64,000 nucleotides of DNA from Mycobacterium basiliense. GTDB lineage: Bacteria; Actinomycetota; Actinomycetes; Mycobacteriales; Mycobacteriaceae. The translations under genes and the position numbers were made by a program. Shown here piece by piece: positions 54,379-63,663 of this stretch. The stretch lies in the NCBI RefSeq assembly GCF_900292015.1, contig NZ_LR130759.1, positions 2,666,001-2,730,000 on the forward strand, read 5' to 3'. Numbering within the stretch: position 1 is the first letter of the stretch; each line of letters starts with the position of its first letter. The notes under the pieces were generated by a model. That model searched no databases, had not been told where the DNA came from, and saw nothing but the letters and a program-made list of their open reading frames with translations.

Positions 54379-55824
54379 ATGGCCGAAAAGAAGGTCTTTC
54401 ACAACATCATTGCCGGCGAAATCCAGGCAAAGCCGGACGGAAACACGATGGACATCGTCAATCCGTCCACGGGCGAAGTGTATGCATCGGCGCCGAACTC
54501 CTCCGGCAGGGATGTTGATGATGCGTTCGTCGCGGCGGCCAAGGCGTTCGAGTCGTGGCGTTGGTCGACCCCGAGCGAGCGGCAGCGCGCGCTGCTGCGG
54601 CTCGCCGACCTCATCGAGGAAAACGCCGAAGAACTCGTCGCGATCGAGTGCGAGAACACGGGCAAACCAATCTCCTTGACCAGGTCGGAGGAGATTCCGC
54701 CGATGGTCGACCAGATCCGCTTTTTCGCCGGGGCGGCGCGGGTTTTGGAAGGCCGCGCGCAAGGCGAGTACATGCGGGGCTACACCTCGTCGATACGGCG
54801 GGAGCCGGTCGGCCCCGTCGCGCAGGTAGCACCCTGGAATTACCCAATGATGATGGCGGTGTGGAAATTTGCCCCGGCGCTGGCTGCTGGCTGCACCGTG
54901 GTGCTCAAGCCGTCGGACACCACGCCCGCGTCGTCGTACTGGATGGTGGAGAAGATGCAGCAGATCTTCCCGCCCGGGGTGTGCAATCTGGTCTGCGGCG
55001 ACCGCGACACCGGCGCTGCGCTCGTCGCACATCGGGTGCCGCAGCTGGTGTCCATCACCGGCTCCACCCGGGCCGGCATGGCGGTCGCCGCCAGCGCGGC
55101 CAATGATCTCAAGCGTGCGCATCTCGAATTGGGAGGCAAGGCGCCGGTAGTCATCTTCAACGATGCCGACATTGCAGCAGCCGTTGAGGGGCTTACCGCA
55201 GCAGGCTATTTCAACGCAGGTCAGGACTGCACGGCGGCCACCCGGCTGATTATCCAGGATGGCATCTACGACGAGTTCCTTTCGGCCATGGCCGAATCCG
55301 TGGCCAACACCCGGACCGGCTATGACCCGGCGGATGAGGACATTCTGTTTGGACCCATTAACAACGGCACCCAGATGAGCCATATCGATGGCCTGGTGTC
55401 CCGCGCGCCGGCGCATGCCCGAATTCTGGCTGGCGGCAAGCGCAAAGACTGTGCGGGCTTTTTCTACGAGCCGACGTTGATTGTCGATTTAGAACAAGAC
55501 GACGAATTGATCCAGACCGAGATCTTCGGCCCGGTGGTGACCGCGCAGCGATTCGGCGATGAGCAACAAGCCCTGGCTTTTGCCAATGGGACCGAATACG
55601 GTCTCGCGTCCTCGGTATGGACCAAAAACGTCGACACCGCCGCGCGGATGGGAGCACAGCTGGACTTCGGCTGCGTATGGATCAACACGCACATTCCGCT
55701 GGTTGCCGAAATGCCACATGGCGGGTTCAAACACTCTGGCTACGGCAAGGACCTGTCCATGTACGGGCTGGAGGACTACACCCGAATCAAGCACGTGATG
55801 CACTATCACGGATTCGAGGGCTAG
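54379..55824 (+). CDS. aldehyde dehydrogenase, gamma-aminobutyraldehyde dehydrogenase-like
   Basis: A 481-residue NAD(P)-dependent aldehyde dehydrogenase. 'QVAPWNYPMMMAVWKFAPAL' forms the cofactor pocket, the general base is in 'LELGGKAPVV', and the catalytic Cys is in 'YFNAGQDCTAATRL', the form seen in PatD/YdcW gamma-aminobutyraldehyde dehydrogenases. It should oxidise the aldehyde made by the upstream amine oxidase to an acid. With the permease it completes an amine-utilisation cassette. It starts 24 bp after the permease stop. Confidence 0.9.
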   Translation: MAEKKVFHNIIAGEIQAKPDGNTMDIVNPSTGEVYASAPNSSGRDVDDAFVAAAKAFESWRWSTPSERQRALLRLADLIEENAEELVAIECENTGKPISLTRSEEIPPMVDQIRFFAGAARVLEGRAQGEYMRGYTSSIRREPVGPVAQVAPWNYPMMMAVWKFAPALAAGCTVVLKPSDTTPASSYWMVEKMQQIFPPGVCNLVCGDRDTGAALVAHRVPQLVSITGSTRAGMAVAASAANDLKRAHLELGGKAPVVIFNDADIAAAVEGLTAAGYFNAGQDCTAATRLIIQDGIYDEFLSAMAESVANTRTGYDPADEDILFGPINNGTQMSHIDGLVSRAPAHARILAGGKRKDCAGFFYEPTLIVDLEQDDELIQTEIFGPVVTAQRFGDEQQALAFANGTEYGLASSVWTKNVDTAARMGAQLDFGCVWINTHIPLVAEMPHGGFKHSGYGKDLSMYGLEDYTRIKHVMHYHGFEG

Positions 55825-55939
55825 CCGAGCGACGCAACGGCGCCGAGATCGACGTTTTGCCGGCCAGCGCTCCCCGAACTTTCGCGGCAAGACCTCGATC
55901 TCGGAGTAATGGCCACGCGGTGGTGTGACTGGCCCCGGG

Positions 55940-57256
55940 TCAGGCCCGGCGCACCGGCGGGGGAGACCAGCGACCGCCAATTGCCTCGGGCCTCGGTGCA
56001 TACAGCCGCATGGTCACACCGAGTGGCCCCAACGGCGTGGGAAGCCAATTGGACTCACGCTCCGGCCCGGGGTTCTGGTGCTGAAGATGGATATCGAGTG
56101 AGCCGTCCGGGTTATAGCGCAGCGGGTCGCGGTCGCCGATCGCAAACCGGTCGAGCTCGTTGGCTACCTGAAACCCTTCGGCGTCATACATGGTGATGGA
56201 CCAAAAGGCTTCGGCGGGAGGCAGTTTGTCCGCGTCGAAGTGGATGACGTAATCGCGTTCGCCGGTCACCGGACTGCCGTCGGCGTCGGCGCCAAGAAGC
56301 GGATAGACGGCATCTTCGGGTGGGTTGGCACCCAGACCGATGAGGGTCACCACGGCCCGCCGCAAGTAGTTGTTGCCGTATACGCCCATGCTTTCGGCCA
56401 GGGTGATCCAGCCATTGACACTGGCGCCCAGCGTCGGAGCCACCGCCATCATGGTGTTGAGCGCGTCGGTTTTGCCCTGTTCTACAGCTGCCGCCTCAGC
56501 GGCGCTGAACCGGCTTGCATCAAACGGCTGGCCGGGCACGATTCCCAGGTGGGCCAGCCGGGCCAGCACGGAGAAATCGGTCGGATGAGGTGGATTGACG
56601 CGCAACAGATCGGCCGCGTAGGACAAGAATTCCAGCGCGGACATTCCGTTGACGATCTTCGACGGCTCGGCGGTCGTGTCGTGGTGGGGTGCAGCTGGTC
56701 CATCGGCGGACCCGGATCGGGTGGCGAGTTCGGTGATGCGATAGCCGTCTTGAACCCGGTGCACTGCAGGGTAATCGGCCGGCCCGTTGGTCTGTGTCCG
56801 GCCGATGATCCACACGTAGGGCGTGGGGGCGGCGACGACCGTCGTTCCCGCAGAGTGTTCGCCGGAATAGCCGGGACCGGCGATCACCAGATCCAACGGG
56901 CCGGTCCCGCTGGTTCGCTTGCCCGGATTGGCAAAGACATCGGTCCACATGTCCAGCATTGGCAGCATGTAATAGCGGTCGTCGGTATCGGCCGCTTGTA
57001 GACGAACGGGGCCGTCGCGCAGGTCCAACCAGGCCAGGGAATACAGCGTGTCGAAGTTCGGCCGCACCACCGCGCGGAAATCAGCCGATGGAAACGTGCG
57101 CATGTGGGAGAAGCGGTTCGGCGGGCCAACCCCGGGCCTGGCGTCGGGTACCGGGCTAAGCGCCTGCAACCGAGTCACGTCCATCGTGACCAGCGGGTAG
57201 AAGTAGATGAACGCTTCGTTGCTCAGGGTGCGCAGGTCATCCGACAGGGTGCTCAC
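55940..57256 (-). CDS. DUF1254/DUF1214-domain protein
   Basis: A 438-residue soluble protein. The N-terminal half has the DUF1254 pattern ('NEAFIYFYPLVTMDVTRLQA', 'RPNFDTLYSLAWLDL') and the C-terminal half DUF1214 ('FWSITMYDAEGFQVANELDR', 'HQNPGPERESNWLPTPLGP'). The family is widespread, including in mycobacteria, with no firm function. The GTG at 57256 is supported by AAGGAG; the longer frame to 57460 runs into the Rv1747 gene. It is convergent with the aldehyde dehydrogenase and divergent from Rv1747. Confidence 0.85.
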   Translation of the reverse strand: MSTLSDDLRTLSNEAFIYFYPLVTMDVTRLQALSPVPDARPGVGPPNRFSHMRTFPSADFRAVVRPNFDTLYSLAWLDLRDGPVRLQAADTDDRYYMLPMLDMWTDVFANPGKRTSGTGPLDLVIAGPGYSGEHSAGTTVVAAPTPYVWIIGRTQTNGPADYPAVHRVQDGYRITELATRSGSADGPAAPHHDTTAEPSKIVNGMSALEFLSYAADLLRVNPPHPTDFSVLARLAHLGIVPGQPFDASRFSAAEAAAVEQGKTDALNTMMAVAPTLGASVNGWITLAESMGVYGNNYLRRAVVTLIGLGANPPEDAVYPLLGADADGSPVTGERDYVIHFDADKLPPAEAFWSITMYDAEGFQVANELDRFAIGDRDPLRYNPDGSLDIHLQHQNPGPERESNWLPTPLGPLGVTMRLYAPRPEAIGGRWSPPPVRRA

Positions 57257-57401
57257 GAAAGGCTCCTTCGGCAGATTTCTTCCAGCGAATTGAACGATAG
57301 CCGGACGATGTAACGGATCAGCGAAGTCCAACCGGGCATGGGCGTGCACACATGGGCGTCCTGTTCTGCAGCGGACGCTGGTGCCGTTACAGTTGGTCCC
57401 G

Positions 57402-60023
57402 ATGACCCAAACAGCCGCCCCGCCGGTGCTGACCGTGCGATACAACGGAGCGGAGCGCACCTTCGCAGCGGGACACGATGTCGTGATCGGCCGTGATCTG
57501 CGGGCCGATGTCCGTGTCGCAGACCCGCTGATCTCCCGGGTGCACCTGCTGTTGCGCTACGACCAGGGCCGATGGATTGCCATTGATAACGGCAGCCTCA
57601 ACGGCCTGTATGTGCACAACCGGCGCGTGCCGGTCGTCGACATCCAAGATGGCCAGCGAGTAAATATCGGCAACCCCGACGGCCCCGCGCTCGATTTTGA
57701 AGTTGGCCGTCGCCAGGGCTCGGCGGGGCGCCCACCACCGACAGCGGCAATCCAGATTCCGCCCGCACCCGGCGGGCCCTGGCCGCCGCAGGGTCCGCCG
57801 CAAACCGGCGCACAGGTGTCCGGCCCGCCGCCACAGGCGCCACCAACCACCCGGATGCCCGCGCAACCACCCAGCGGGCCGCAGCATATTCCGCCGCCAT
57901 CGGGGCCGCAGCAGCAATACCCGAGCGGTCCGCAGCCGGTTCGTTCGTACACCGGACAACAGCCGGCGCCACAGATTTACCGGCCGCCCTCGGCAGCTCA
58001 GCCGCCTCCGCTGGCCCCCCGTCCCAGCGGGGAGACGGGCAACATCGCAACGTCGATGATGAAGATCCTGCGGCCGGGTAGAGCGGCAGGGGAACTGCCG
58101 GCGGGCGCCGTCAGGATCGGCCGGGCCGATGACAATGACATCGTCATTCCCGAGGTGTTGGCATCGCGCCACCACGCGACCTTGATCCCGACGCCCCAGG
58201 GCACCCAGATCCGCGACAATCGCAGCATCAACGGCACCTTCGTCAACGGCGCCCGCGTCGAGTCGGCGCTGCTGCACGACGGGGACGTCGTAACGATCGG
58301 CAACATTGACCTCGTCTTCGCCAACGGTGCCCTGGCACGCCGTGAAGAGAGCCTGCTAGAGACGCGCACCGGCGGGCTCGATGTGCACGGGGTGACGTGG
58401 ACCATCGAGGGCAACAAGATCCTGCTGGACAACATCTCGTTGGCCGCACGCCCCGGAATGCTCACCGCGGTGATCGGTCCGTCCGGTGCGGGCAAGTCGA
58501 CCTTCGCCCGGCTGGTCGCCGGTTACACCCACCCGACCAGCGGCTTGGTGACGTTCGAAGGCCACAACATTCACGCCGAATACGCCTCGCTGCGCAGCAG
58601 GATCGGCATGGTGCCGCAGGACGACGTGGTGCACGGTCAGCTGACGGTGAAGCAGGCGTTGATGTATGCCGCCGAATTGCGGCTGCCGCCGGACACCACC
58701 AAGGAAGACCGTGAACAGGTGGTTGCTCGGGTGCTAGAGGAGCTGGAGATGTCCAAGCACCTTGAGACTCGAGTCGACAAGTTGTCCGGCGGTCAGCGCA
58801 AGCGGGCCTCGGTCGCGCTGGAGTTGCTGACCGGACCGTCGTTGCTGATTCTCGACGAGCCGACGTCGGGCCTGGACCCTGCGCTGGACCGGCAGGTAAT
58901 GACCATGCTGCGGCAACTGGCCGACGCTGGTCGCGTGGTGCTGGTGGTGACTCACTCGCTGACCTACTTGGACGTCTGCGATCAGGTTCTGCTGCTGGCC
59001 CCCGGAGGCAAGACGGCATTCTGCGGGCCGCCCAACCAGATCGGCCCGGCCATGGGCACCACGAACTGGGCCGACATCTTCAGCACGGTGGCCGACGACC
59101 CAGATGGGGCCAACGCCCGTTACCTGGCGCAGACGGGTCCACCCCCGCCGGTGCCCGCCGTGGAGCACCCGGCCGACCTGGGCGGTGACCCGTCGCACAC
59201 CAGCCTGTTGCGGCAATTCTCAACCATCGCCCGACGGCAGATCCGGCTGATCGTCTCCGACCGGGGTTATTTCATCTTCCTGGCGATATTGCCCTTCATC
59301 ATGGGGTCGCTGTCGATGTCGGTGCCCGGCAACGTCGGCTTTGGTTTCCCGAATCCCATGGGCAACGCGCCCAACGAGCCCGGCCAGATCCTGGTATTGC
59401 TCAATGTCGGTGCGGTCTTTATGGGCACGGCGCTGACCATCCGCGACCTGATCGGCGAGCGCGCCATCTTCCGCCGCGAACAGGCCGTCGGCCTGTCCAC
59501 GACCGCTTATCTGTTGGCAAAGATCTGCGTCTACACCGTGTTCGCGGTCGTTCAGTCGGCGATCGTGACCATCATCGTGCTCGTCGGTAAGGGCGGCCCC
59601 ACCCAGGGCGCGGTTGCGCTGGGCAAGCCCGGACTGGAGTTGTTCGTCGACGTCGCGGCGACCTGCGTTGCCTCGGCCATGCTCGGGTTGGCCCTGTCGG
59701 CCGTCGCTAAGTCCAACGAACAGATCATGCCGCTGCTGGTGGTGGCGGTCATGTCGCAGCTGGTGTTCTCCGGCGGCATGATTCCGGTCACCGGGCGTAT
59801 CGGGCTCGACCAGATGTCATGGGCCACTCCGGCCCGATGGGGGTTTGCGGCCTCGGCATCATCCGTCGACCTGACCAAATTGGTACCCGGCCCATTGACC
59901 CCGAAGGACTCCCACTGGCGTCACACCGCCGGCGCGTGGTGGTTCGACATGGCGATGCTGGTGGTGATCAGTGTGTTCTACGTCAGCTTCGTCCGGTGGA
60001 AGATTCGGCTCAAAGGCGGCTGA
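57402..60023 (+). CDS. ABC transporter with two FHA domains, Rv1747-like
   Basis: An 873-residue half-transporter matching M. tuberculosis Rv1747 (865). FHA-1 spans about residues 8-100 ('VVIGRDLRADVRVADPLISR'), a Pro/Gln-rich linker follows, FHA-2 about 215-310 ('VRIGRADDNDIVIPEVLASR'), then the ATPase with Walker A 'GPSGAGKST' near 358 and 'LSGGQRKRASVALELL', and six helices at the C-terminus. FHA-1 binds phosphothreonines in the linker after PknF acts. Rv1747 has been linked to lipid or phosphatidylinositol-mannoside export and growth in hosts. The start is the ATG at 57402, by orthologue alignment. Confidence 0.93.
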   Translation: MTQTAAPPVLTVRYNGAERTFAAGHDVVIGRDLRADVRVADPLISRVHLLLRYDQGRWIAIDNGSLNGLYVHNRRVPVVDIQDGQRVNIGNPDGPALDFEVGRRQGSAGRPPPTAAIQIPPAPGGPWPPQGPPQTGAQVSGPPPQAPPTTRMPAQPPSGPQHIPPPSGPQQQYPSGPQPVRSYTGQQPAPQIYRPPSAAQPPPLAPRPSGETGNIATSMMKILRPGRAAGELPAGAVRIGRADDNDIVIPEVLASRHHATLIPTPQGTQIRDNRSINGTFVNGARVESALLHDGDVVTIGNIDLVFANGALARREESLLETRTGGLDVHGVTWTIEGNKILLDNISLAARPGMLTAVIGPSGAGKSTFARLVAGYTHPTSGLVTFEGHNIHAEYASLRSRIGMVPQDDVVHGQLTVKQALMYAAELRLPPDTTKEDREQVVARVLEELEMSKHLETRVDKLSGGQRKRASVALELLTGPSLLILDEPTSGLDPALDRQVMTMLRQLADAGRVVLVVTHSLTYLDVCDQVLLLAPGGKTAFCGPPNQIGPAMGTTNWADIFSTVADDPDGANARYLAQTGPPPPVPAVEHPADLGGDPSHTSLLRQFSTIARRQIRLIVSDRGYFIFLAILPFIMGSLSMSVPGNVGFGFPNPMGNAPNEPGQILVLLNVGAVFMGTALTIRDLIGERAIFRREQAVGLSTTAYLLAKICVYTVFAVVQSAIVTIIVLVGKGGPTQGAVALGKPGLELFVDVAATCVASAMLGLALSAVAKSNEQIMPLLVVAVMSQLVFSGGMIPVTGRIGLDQMSWATPARWGFAASASSVDLTKLVPGPLTPKDSHWRHTAGAWWFDMAMLVVISVFYVSFVRWKIRLKGG

Positions 60024-60227
60024 CCGGTCGGTGCGGCGGTCACGGTGGTTCGGTTTGTCCGGCCGAAGGCGAGCGGGACCGGCAGACGCAGCAGAGCACC
60101 ATAGGCGGTAACTACGCCTTATTCGATGTGCGGAATCAGATCGCTGCCGACGAGCGCAAGTATGCGGCCACAATGGTCACCGATACGTCCCGCGTCTACC
60201 GCTTCAGCGGTGCCAAGGCTGTCGAAT
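60024..60227. other. gap with coding-like fragment of unknown origin
   Basis: 204 bp between Rv1747 and the protease gene. On the plus strand, 60100-60230 can be read as 'NYALFDVRNQIAADERKYAA' followed by 'TMVTDTSRVYRFSGAKAVEF', a balanced, protein-like composition that lacks a start and continues into the antisense of the protease gene. It may be the remnant of a lost gene. No family is recognised. Confidence 0.3.
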
Positions 60228-61121
60228 TCAGGTGTCAGCGACTTCGCGCATCCAGCCGACACCGCCCGGCCAGGGCTGCGGTGCGGCCGGCGCGAGTTGC
60301 GTGGGCCGGAAGAACAGCGAACCCGCGACGGTAGGGTTGCGCAGCGCCGCCGCGCGCCAGGTGTTCACCGGATGGGAGGACACCATGTTCGCCAGCCAGA
60401 CGAAAAGGCCGGTCTCCGACCCGGCGCGGTCTGCCATGCCGTCGAAATGCACCGACCTCAGCAGATACTTTCCGGCGCTGAGCACGCCGATGGTTTTGCC
60501 GGCACCGTGCGGACGAAACGCGTAGCCGTAATTGTCCGCGGTGTACTCCATCGACCGAGACGGGGACGGGCCCAGCAGCGGGATCCGCATCGCCAGCTGC
60601 AGCAGCTGACGCCAGTAGGAGGCGTGCCCGGCGGCGATATGACCGACCTCGTGGCCGATGACGAATCCCAACGCCTCGGGGTCGCGGGCGTGGCCACCGA
60701 TCTCGAACAGATCGCTGTAGACGACCACGTAGCGGCGAAAACCGTGCCCACTGGCGAAGGCGTTGATCAAGCCGTTGCCCAATACCACGTAGGCGTCCGG
60801 GACTTCACTGAGCCCGAACCGCCGGGCGGCTTCGACCACCAGCCAGTAGCCGTCGGGAAATTGGGTGGGTGACATCTTGACGCCGTTGGCCCGCTGCTGT
60901 CCGTAGGTCAACCCGCGGAGAAAAAACAGCACGACGGGCGTGGCCAGGATTGACAGCCATAGCACGCTGGCCTTGCCGGCCAGCACGACCGCGATCGCGA
61001 TCACATAGAGCGGCACACTGCACGTGATGACCAAGGGCAAGCAAGACCGATCTCCCACGGATGCCGTTTGGGGTGGTCGAAAGAGCCGGGTCGGCCCGGG
61101 TCGGTCCGGGTGGTGCGCCAT
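60228..61121 (-). CDS. M48-family membrane metalloprotease
   Basis: About 297 residues. Two hydrophobic segments near residues 30-70 anchor it, then the zinc motif 'GFVIGHEVGHIAAGH' near 155 (HExxH) and the third ligand in 'SMEYTADNYG'. The layout is like HtpX/Oma1-type M48 peptidases involved in membrane-protein quality control. The ATG at 61121 is used; one 11 codons upstream is possible. It is 107 bp downstream of the acetyltransferase gene. Confidence 0.87.
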   Translation of the reverse strand: MAHHPDRPGPTRLFRPPQTASVGDRSCLPLVITCSVPLYVIAIAVVLAGKASVLWLSILATPVVLFFLRGLTYGQQRANGVKMSPTQFPDGYWLVVEAARRFGLSEVPDAYVVLGNGLINAFASGHGFRRYVVVYSDLFEIGGHARDPEALGFVIGHEVGHIAAGHASYWRQLLQLAMRIPLLGPSPSRSMEYTADNYGYAFRPHGAGKTIGVLSAGKYLLRSVHFDGMADRAGSETGLFVWLANMVSSHPVNTWRAAALRNPTVAGSLFFRPTQLAPAAPQPWPGGVGWMREVADT

Positions 61122-61227
61122 AGAACGAGGGCGGGATGTGCTGGTCGGGCGCATGTGCGTTCGCCGGCGATTCCACGATGGCCATGGGTATGGTCGGGCA
61201 CCTCTGTGATGTCGGTAGTTGACGAGT

Positions 61228-61788
61228 TCACCGTCCTGGCACGCGCTTGGCGGATTCTTGTTGGATCCTTGGTGATCTGTGCAGCGTGAAACCTATTTGG
61301 GGGATGTCGAGAATGCCAGGCACCAAAGTCCACACGAACGACCGCCCGTCGCGCTGGAAGCCCTTCTTCTGGTAGAAGCGGCGCGCTCGATAGTTTTTCT
61401 CAGCGCACCACAGCACCGCATCGTTTGCCGGCTCTGTGCCGAGGGCATGATCGAGCAACAGACTGCCGATTCCTCGGCGAGGCTTCTCCGCGGCGACGTA
61501 GAGGGAGTCGATCTCGAGACGATCGGGGTGGTCGTCCTCAGGTCCGAAAATGCTCATGCCGACGATGTGGTCCCCCGACTCGGCAAGCCACATGGCCCAT
61601 CCGGGTCTGCTGAGTCTGCGTGGGTATTCCTCATCAATCCATCTCTGCCAGTCGAACAGATCGAGCATCTCCGGTGTCATGATGCCCCGGTAGGACAGCC
61701 GCCAACTCGGGTAGTGCATCCGCGCGACGTCCTCATAGTCCGCCGGCTCAGCCTGCCGGATCGAGATACCGTCGGGCATCTCCGTCAC
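61228..61788 (-). CDS. GNAT-family N-acetyltransferase
   Basis: About 186 residues with the GNAT core: 'ISIRQAEPADYEDVARMHYP' at the start, 'EIDSLYVAAEKPRRGIGSLL' with the acetyl-CoA loop, and 'RARRFYQKKGFQRDG' near the end. The substrate is unknown. The GTG at 61788, with GGGGGT upstream, is preferred; an ATG three codons later is possible. The extension to 61836 lacks support. Confidence 0.82.
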   Translation of the reverse strand: MTEMPDGISIRQAEPADYEDVARMHYPSWRLSYRGIMTPEMLDLFDWQRWIDEEYPRRLSRPGWAMWLAESGDHIVGMSIFGPEDDHPDRLEIDSLYVAAEKPRRGIGSLLLDHALGTEPANDAVLWCAEKNYRARRFYQKKGFQRDGRSFVWTLVPGILDIPQIGFTLHRSPRIQQESAKRVPGR

Positions 61789-61968
61789 GCTTACCCCCGT
61801 GGTGTGGTTGATCGGGGAGCCAGAACGGATGCGCACCGTCCCTCCCCGGCGAAAGGTTTAGGGGAGAGTAGCGCAGGGCCCCGCGCGTCGAAGGGTCCCG
61901 TGCTGGACCGCCCGACGGCCGTTTACGACTCTGGATGGAGCGGCATCGTATTTTCCTATCATTGGGTA

Positions 61969-63591
61969 ATGGGCGCCGGTGAACTCGACATAGCGGGATC
62001 TCCGGCATTTAGCGCGCCGGAGTCGATCCGATACCACGCCGCGGGCTGGTGGTCGGACTCGACGGTGTCCGACGCCGTACGTCGCAATGCCGAGCGGATA
62101 CCTGACCGTGTTGCCTATGTCGACCACCCGGGTCGTCCCCTTACCTGGCAGCAATTCGACTTTGCGGCAAGCGCTTTGGCCGAGCAGCTCGCCGGTATCG
62201 GCGTTCTACGGGGTGATCGGATCGCGGTGTGGCATCGGGATTGCGCCGCGATTCATGTGCTGTTCGTCGCGATCGAGCGCTGTGGCGCGGTGGTGGTTGG
62301 GATCGGTGCGCGCGCCGGTGCTCGTGAGGTGGTCCAGATTCTGCGCGACACCCAGTCGCGGATCATGATCAGTGATGAATCGCGCGCCACGCTGGCCGCC
62401 GGCCTGCAGACCGAACTCCCGGTGTCGGTGCTAGCCCTCGGTTGTGACGGCGATGTACCTTGCTTGACGGTGGACAGCGAGCCGGTGGCGCTGGGAACCG
62501 AGTCCAGGTTAGGTCCCGACGACGTCTTCCTGATCAACTCGACGTCCGGCACCACCGGGATACCCAAATGCGTCGTTCATACCCAAAACCGGTGGCATTA
62601 CTTTCACCAAAAGGCGATCGCCAATGCGCTGTTGACGTCCGACGATGTCTTCCTGCCCGCGATACCGACGCCGTTCGGGTTCGGAGTATGGACCAGCCAC
62701 ACCACGCCTATCTATCTGGGCGCCACCGCGGTGATCTTGGAACAGTTCACGCCGCGAGCCACTTGTGAGGCAATACTCCGGCACAAGGTGACTGTCTTAT
62801 GTTGCGTAAGTACTCAGTTGACCCTGCTGATGACTGAAGGTACTTGCCGCAACTATGATTTGAGTTCACTGCGAGTCGTTTTCGCTGGTGGCGAAGCATT
62901 ACCGTATCGGCCGGCCGTCGATTTCGAAGAACTCACCGGTGCAAAGATTCTGCAGTTCTACGGATCCAACGAGACCGGACTGCTGAGCGGGACCACTGTG
63001 GACGATCCGCGGCATCGTCGGCTCCGGACGGGTGGTCGGGTAGTCCCAGAAATGTCGGTACGGCTCTTCGAGGGGCAACGCGACGTCACTGAGACCGGCC
63101 ATGGTCAGCCGGCGTGCCGCGGGCCGGCCACGAGCCTCGGCTATCTGGGCGGCACCGACCATGCCAGTTTGTTCACCCACGACGGGTGGATGCGGATGGG
63201 GGACATCTGCGAAATCGACGCCGAAGGCTACCTGACCGTCACCGGCCGCACCGCCGACTTCATCCTGCGCGGCGGCAAGAACATCAGCGCCGCACAGGTA
63301 GAAGACGCAGTGATGACGCACCCTGAGGTTGCGGTGGCCGCAGCTGTGGCGATGCCCGATCCGGTGTTTGGCGAAAAGGTCTGCTTGTACGCCGAACTGG
63401 TCACCTCCCATATCATCGACTTGACCGATCTCATCAACCATCTTTTGGCGCAAGGGGTTTCCAAAGAACTGCTGCCGGAGCGCCTCGTCGTGGTTGACGA
63501 ACTGCCTCGATCTTCTGGCGGCAAGATCGCCAAAGGCAAACTCCGCGAGGATATCCGAAACAGGATGGAGGCCGCTGATGAAAGCTCCTAG
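61969..63591 (+). CDS. AMP-forming acyl-CoA ligase (benzoate-CoA ligase-like)
   Basis: A 540-residue ANL-family enzyme. The adenylate motif is 'LINSTSGTTGIPKCVVHTQN' near residue 192, 'QFYGSNETGLLSGTT' gives the A5 motif, 'DGWMRMGDICEIDAEGYLTV' the A7-A8 hinge and 'SSGGKIAKGKLRED' the C-terminal Lys. It adenylates a carboxylate and joins it to CoA; the family text is nearest to aromatic or cyclohexane carboxylate ligases. The exact FadD number is not recognised. The ATG at 61969 is the natural start; the frame is open far upstream (to 61279) over the antisense of the acetyltransferase. Confidence 0.85.
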   Translation: MGAGELDIAGSPAFSAPESIRYHAAGWWSDSTVSDAVRRNAERIPDRVAYVDHPGRPLTWQQFDFAASALAEQLAGIGVLRGDRIAVWHRDCAAIHVLFVAIERCGAVVVGIGARAGAREVVQILRDTQSRIMISDESRATLAAGLQTELPVSVLALGCDGDVPCLTVDSEPVALGTESRLGPDDVFLINSTSGTTGIPKCVVHTQNRWHYFHQKAIANALLTSDDVFLPAIPTPFGFGVWTSHTTPIYLGATAVILEQFTPRATCEAILRHKVTVLCCVSTQLTLLMTEGTCRNYDLSSLRVVFAGGEALPYRPAVDFEELTGAKILQFYGSNETGLLSGTTVDDPRHRRLRTGGRVVPEMSVRLFEGQRDVTETGHGQPACRGPATSLGYLGGTDHASLFTHDGWMRMGDICEIDAEGYLTVTGRTADFILRGGKNISAAQVEDAVMTHPEVAVAAAVAMPDPVFGEKVCLYAELVTSHIIDLTDLINHLLAQGVSKELLPERLVVVDELPRSSGGKIAKGKLREDIRNRMEAADESS

Positions 63592-63663
63592 TGCCCGGCG
63601 GGGCGGGGGAATTGGCTGGGTTGAACATGGCCGCACACCCAACAGACAATTCATGACGAAATT

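Noticed and set aside
54358..55416. 352-codon minus-strand frame opposite the aldehyde dehydrogenase
   Set aside because: Shadow frame of a well-supported gene; Arg/His/Gly-rich with no motif.
57557..58050. Pro/Gly/Cys-rich minus-strand frames opposite the Rv1747 linker
   Set aside because: Composition reflects the Pro/Gln-rich linker of Rv1747 read backwards; not PE/PPE and no start signal.
61279..61968. N-terminal extension of the acyl-CoA ligase by 230 codons
   Set aside because: The extension is antisense to the GNAT gene and has no similarity to ligases; the ATG at 61969 gives the normal family start.
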